A DNA stretch of 8,147 bases from Chitinophagaceae bacterium (GTDB lineage: Bacteria > Bacteroidota > Bacteroidia > Chitinophagales > Chitinophagaceae). The DNA lies in assembly GCA_003136915.1 (NCBI GenBank), contig PLEB01000181.1, forward strand, positions 1 through 8,147. The letters run 5' to 3'. Each line of letters opens with the position of its first letter. The first letter of the stretch is position 1. Below the pieces are notes generated by a model. The model did not search any database, was not told the DNA's origin, and saw nothing but the letters and a program-made list of their open reading frames with translations. Shown piece by piece: positions 6,112 through 8,147 of this stretch. The translations under genes and the position numbers were made by a program.

Positions 6112-8046
6112 ATGATCAAAATTACTTTGCCGGACGGGGCAGTCAGGGAATTTGAAGAAGGAACCACTTCTTTGCAGGTGGCAAAATCCATTAGTGAAGG
6201 GCTGGCCAGAAAGGTAGTCGCCGCATCGGTTAACGGGGAGGTCTGGGATGCAGGCCGGCCGCTTACTGCGGATACCAACCTCAGGCTGCTTACCTGGAAC
6301 GATGCTGAGGGGAAGTCTACTTTTTGGCATTCCTCGGCACATCTGATGGCCGAAGCCGTAGAGGAAATTTTTCCAGGTGTTAAATTCTGGGTGGGCCCGG
6401 CCGTGGATAACGGGTTTTATTACGATATGGATCTTGGCGACAGGCAGATAACCGAAGATGACCTTCGCAGGCTGGAGGTAAAGATGAATGAGCTGGCTGC
6501 AAAGAACAGTATTTACGTGCGCAAGACCGTTTCAAAGGCAGACGCCATAAAATATTTCAAAGAGAAAGGAGACGAATACAAACTTGACCTGCTTCAAAAT
6601 CTGAAAGACGGGGAGATTACCTTTTATACCCAGGGGAATTTCACCGATCTCTGCCGGGGCCCCCATATCCCTGATACAGGATTGATTAAAGCGCTGAAGC
6701 TTACGAACATCGCGGGTGCCTATTGGAAGGGGGACGAAAAGAACAAACAACTTACCCGGATTTACGGAGTAAGTTTCCCTTCCAAAAAAGAGCTGGACGA
6801 TTACCTGCTCATGCTGGAAGAAGCCAAAAAGCGGGATCATCGAAAGCTCGGAAAGGAAATGGGCATTTATATCATGGATGATGATGTTGGTCCCGGGTTG
6901 CCACTATGGATGCCGAACGGAACGATCATTATAGAGGAGTTGGAAAAACTAGCGAAGGAAACCGAACAGGAAGCGGGTTATCTCCGGGTGGTTACTCCAC
7001 ATATTGCAAAGGAAAGCCTCTATCTGACCAGCGGCCATTTACCATACTATGAAGATAGTATGTACCCTCCAATGGAACTGGAAGGGGTGAAATACTATCT
7101 CAAAGCGATGAATTGTCCCCATCACCACAAGATTTTTGCGGCGGAGCCCAGAAGCTATAAGGACCTTCCTTTAAGACTTGCGGAATATGGCACTTGCTAT
7201 CGTTATGAACAAAGTGGAGAATTATTCGGGCTGATGCGCGTTCGGTGCCTGCACATGAACGATGCCCATATATATTGCAGCAAGGAACAATTTGCGCAGG
7301 AATTTCAGGCCGTAAATGCAATGTATCTCAAATACTTCCGCATTTTTGGCATTGATAAATATGTGATGCGGCTGAGCCTGCACGATCCTGCCAGGCTGGG
7401 GAAAAAATACGTCAACGAGCCGGAGCTCTGGCTGGAAACCGAAGCCATGGTAAGAAAAGTGCTTAAGGAAACCGGAACTCCTTACGTAGAGGTCCCGGAT
7501 GAAGGAGCATTTTACGGACCAAAAGTGGATGTCCAGGTCTGGAGTGCTATCGGCCGCGAGTTTACCCTGGCCACCAACCAGGTGGATTTTGCCCAGGGCA
7601 GAAGATTTAAGCTGGAATATACCAAACCGGATAATCACCCGGACACTCCCCTGATTATTCACCGGGCCCCGCTGGGTACTCATGAGCGGTTTATAGGGTT
7701 TTTACTGGAACATTATGCAGGGAAATTCCCCTTGTGGTTAGCACCGCAACAGGTTAAATTACTGCCTATAAGCGACAAATTTTTACCCTATGCACAAACT
7801 GTTCTGGAATCCCTTAAAAAAGCAGATATTCGCGCAGGCATCGATGAGCGCAGTGAAAAAATAGGGAAAAAAATACGCGATACGGAACTGGCGCGTATCC
7901 CCTACATGCTGGTCATCGGTGAAAAAGAAATGAATGATCAGAAAATTTCTGTACGCAGGCAGGGAAAAGGAGATCTGGGGATTCAGGATCTGGAGACATT
8001 CATTCGAAACATGAAAACAGAAATTACTTTAAGATCCGGAGGATAA
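6112..8046 (+). CDS. thrS: Threonyl-tRNA synthetase
   Basis: This cytoplasmic class II synthetase attaches threonine to tRNA-Thr using ATP and clears mischarged Ser-tRNA. With the ATG at 6112 it has 644 residues, the usual length. The frame is open upstream to a TTG at 6070, but that start lies before the promoter element and adds residues ahead of the conserved MIKITLPDG start. The TGS domain covers about 1-62. The editing (SAD) domain holds H73, H77 (HSSAH), C181 and H185 (CRGPH). The catalytic core has motif 2 at about 358-378 (GTCYRYEQSGELFGLMRVR) and motif 3 at 522-534 (GTHERFIGFLLEH). The zinc ligands are C335 (MNCPHH), H386 (MNDAH) and H517 (IIHRAPLG). The anticodon-binding domain runs from about 545 to 640. 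All key residues are intact. The stretch RVRCLHMNDAH differs from E. coli RVRGFTQDDAH next to a zinc ligand. infC follows after 49 bp in the same direction. Confidence 0.98.
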   Translation: MIKITLPDGAVREFEEGTTSLQVAKSISEGLARKVVAASVNGEVWDAGRPLTADTNLRLLTWNDAEGKSTFWHSSAHLMAEAVEEIFPGVKFWVGPAVDNGFYYDMDLGDRQITEDDLRRLEVKMNELAAKNSIYVRKTVSKADAIKYFKEKGDEYKLDLLQNLKDGEITFYTQGNFTDLCRGPHIPDTGLIKALKLTNIAGAYWKGDEKNKQLTRIYGVSFPSKKELDDYLLMLEEAKKRDHRKLGKEMGIYIMDDDVGPGLPLWMPNGTIIIEELEKLAKETEQEAGYLRVVTPHIAKESLYLTSGHLPYYEDSMYPPMELEGVKYYLKAMNCPHHHKIFAAEPRSYKDLPLRLAEYGTCYRYEQSGELFGLMRVRCLHMNDAHIYCSKEQFAQEFQAVNAMYLKYFRIFGIDKYVMRLSLHDPARLGKKYVNEPELWLETEAMVRKVLKETGTPYVEVPDEGAFYGPKVDVQVWSAIGREFTLATNQVDFAQGRRFKLEYTKPDNHPDTPLIIHRAPLGTHERFIGFLLEHYAGKFPLWLAPQQVKLLPISDKFLPYAQTVLESLKKADIRAGIDERSEKIGKKIRDTELARIPYMLVIGEKEMNDQKISVRRQGKGDLGIQDLETFIRNMKTEITLRSGG

Positions 8047-8095
8047 AAAACGAACAGAATTCCGGTCTTAACTATCGTTCACTTAAAAACAATAA

Positions 8096-8147
8096 ATGGC
8101 ATTTCCACCGAGACCTCCAAGAGGTACTTTTAATCCCCGGTTCAGAA
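8096..8147 (+). CDS. infC: Translation initiation factor IF-3, first 17 codons (3' end outside the window)
   Basis: The visible residues MAFPPRPPRGTFNPRFR match the Arg/Pro-rich N-terminal extension I recall from IF3 of Chitinophagales and relatives. Position supports the call, because thrS is followed by infC in many bacteria, with rpmI and rplT after it. IF3 binds the 30S subunit, checks the initiator tRNA-start codon pair and blocks early 50S joining; the functional domains lie beyond the window. The start is well fixed: an in-frame TAA at 8093-8095 directly precedes the ATG. The 49-bp gap after thrS shows no promoter or terminator, so cotranscription is likely. There is no Shine-Dalgarno site; the upstream bases are A-rich. 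Confidence 0.8.
   Translation, partial: MAFPPRPPRGTFNPRFR

Noticed and set aside
7222..7683. A 153-codon open frame antisense to thrS
   Set aside because: It lies entirely opposite the conserved catalytic core of thrS and shows no family motif.

Overview
The window looks like an ordinary chromosomal stretch from a member of the Bacteroidota, probably the order Chitinophagales. The lineage call is an inference. It rests on promoter elements of the form TAnnTTTG in front of several genes, the near absence of Shine-Dalgarno sites, signal peptides ending in Ala-Gln, Bacteroidota-type secreted proteins of unknown function, and an IF3 N-terminus (MAFPPRP...) that I associate with that order. No mobile element, CRISPR array, tRNA, rRNA or prophage gene is visible.

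Layout from left to right. (1) Bases 1-439, minus strand: the N-terminal part of an exported patatin-like phospholipase. It runs off the left edge and has no in-frame ATG. (2) 557-2515, minus strand: a complete ABC-F ATPase of the YheS type, upstream of and co-directional with the patatin gene. (3) 2516-2594: a compact divergent promoter region with two face-to-face TAnnTTTG elements. (4) 2595-3215, plus strand: a membrane-anchored or exported protein with a DUF3347-like C-terminus. (5) 3356-4879, plus strand: an exported M28-family zinc metallopeptidase with all metal ligands intact. (6) 4902-6005, minus strand: an exported two-domain protein of unknown function, convergent with the peptidase gene and only 22 bp from it. 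(7) 6112-8046, plus strand: threonyl-tRNA synthetase, divergent from gene 6. (8) From 8096 to the right edge, plus strand: the first 17 codons of infC (IF3), the start of the widely conserved thrS-infC-(rpmI-rplT) translation cluster.

Functionally the window mixes translation genes (ABC-F, thrS, infC) with envelope or export genes (patatin, DUF3347-like protein, M28 peptidase, two-domain secreted protein). Apart from thrS-infC and perhaps ABC-F-patatin, neighbours are divergent, convergent or separated by well over 100 bp, so I do not see one multi-gene system. Points worth a second look are the start of the patatin gene, which may carry a one-base frameshift or use a TTG start, the missing second cysteine in the DUF3347-like protein, and the uncharacterised secreted protein. 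I found no convincing undescribed system.
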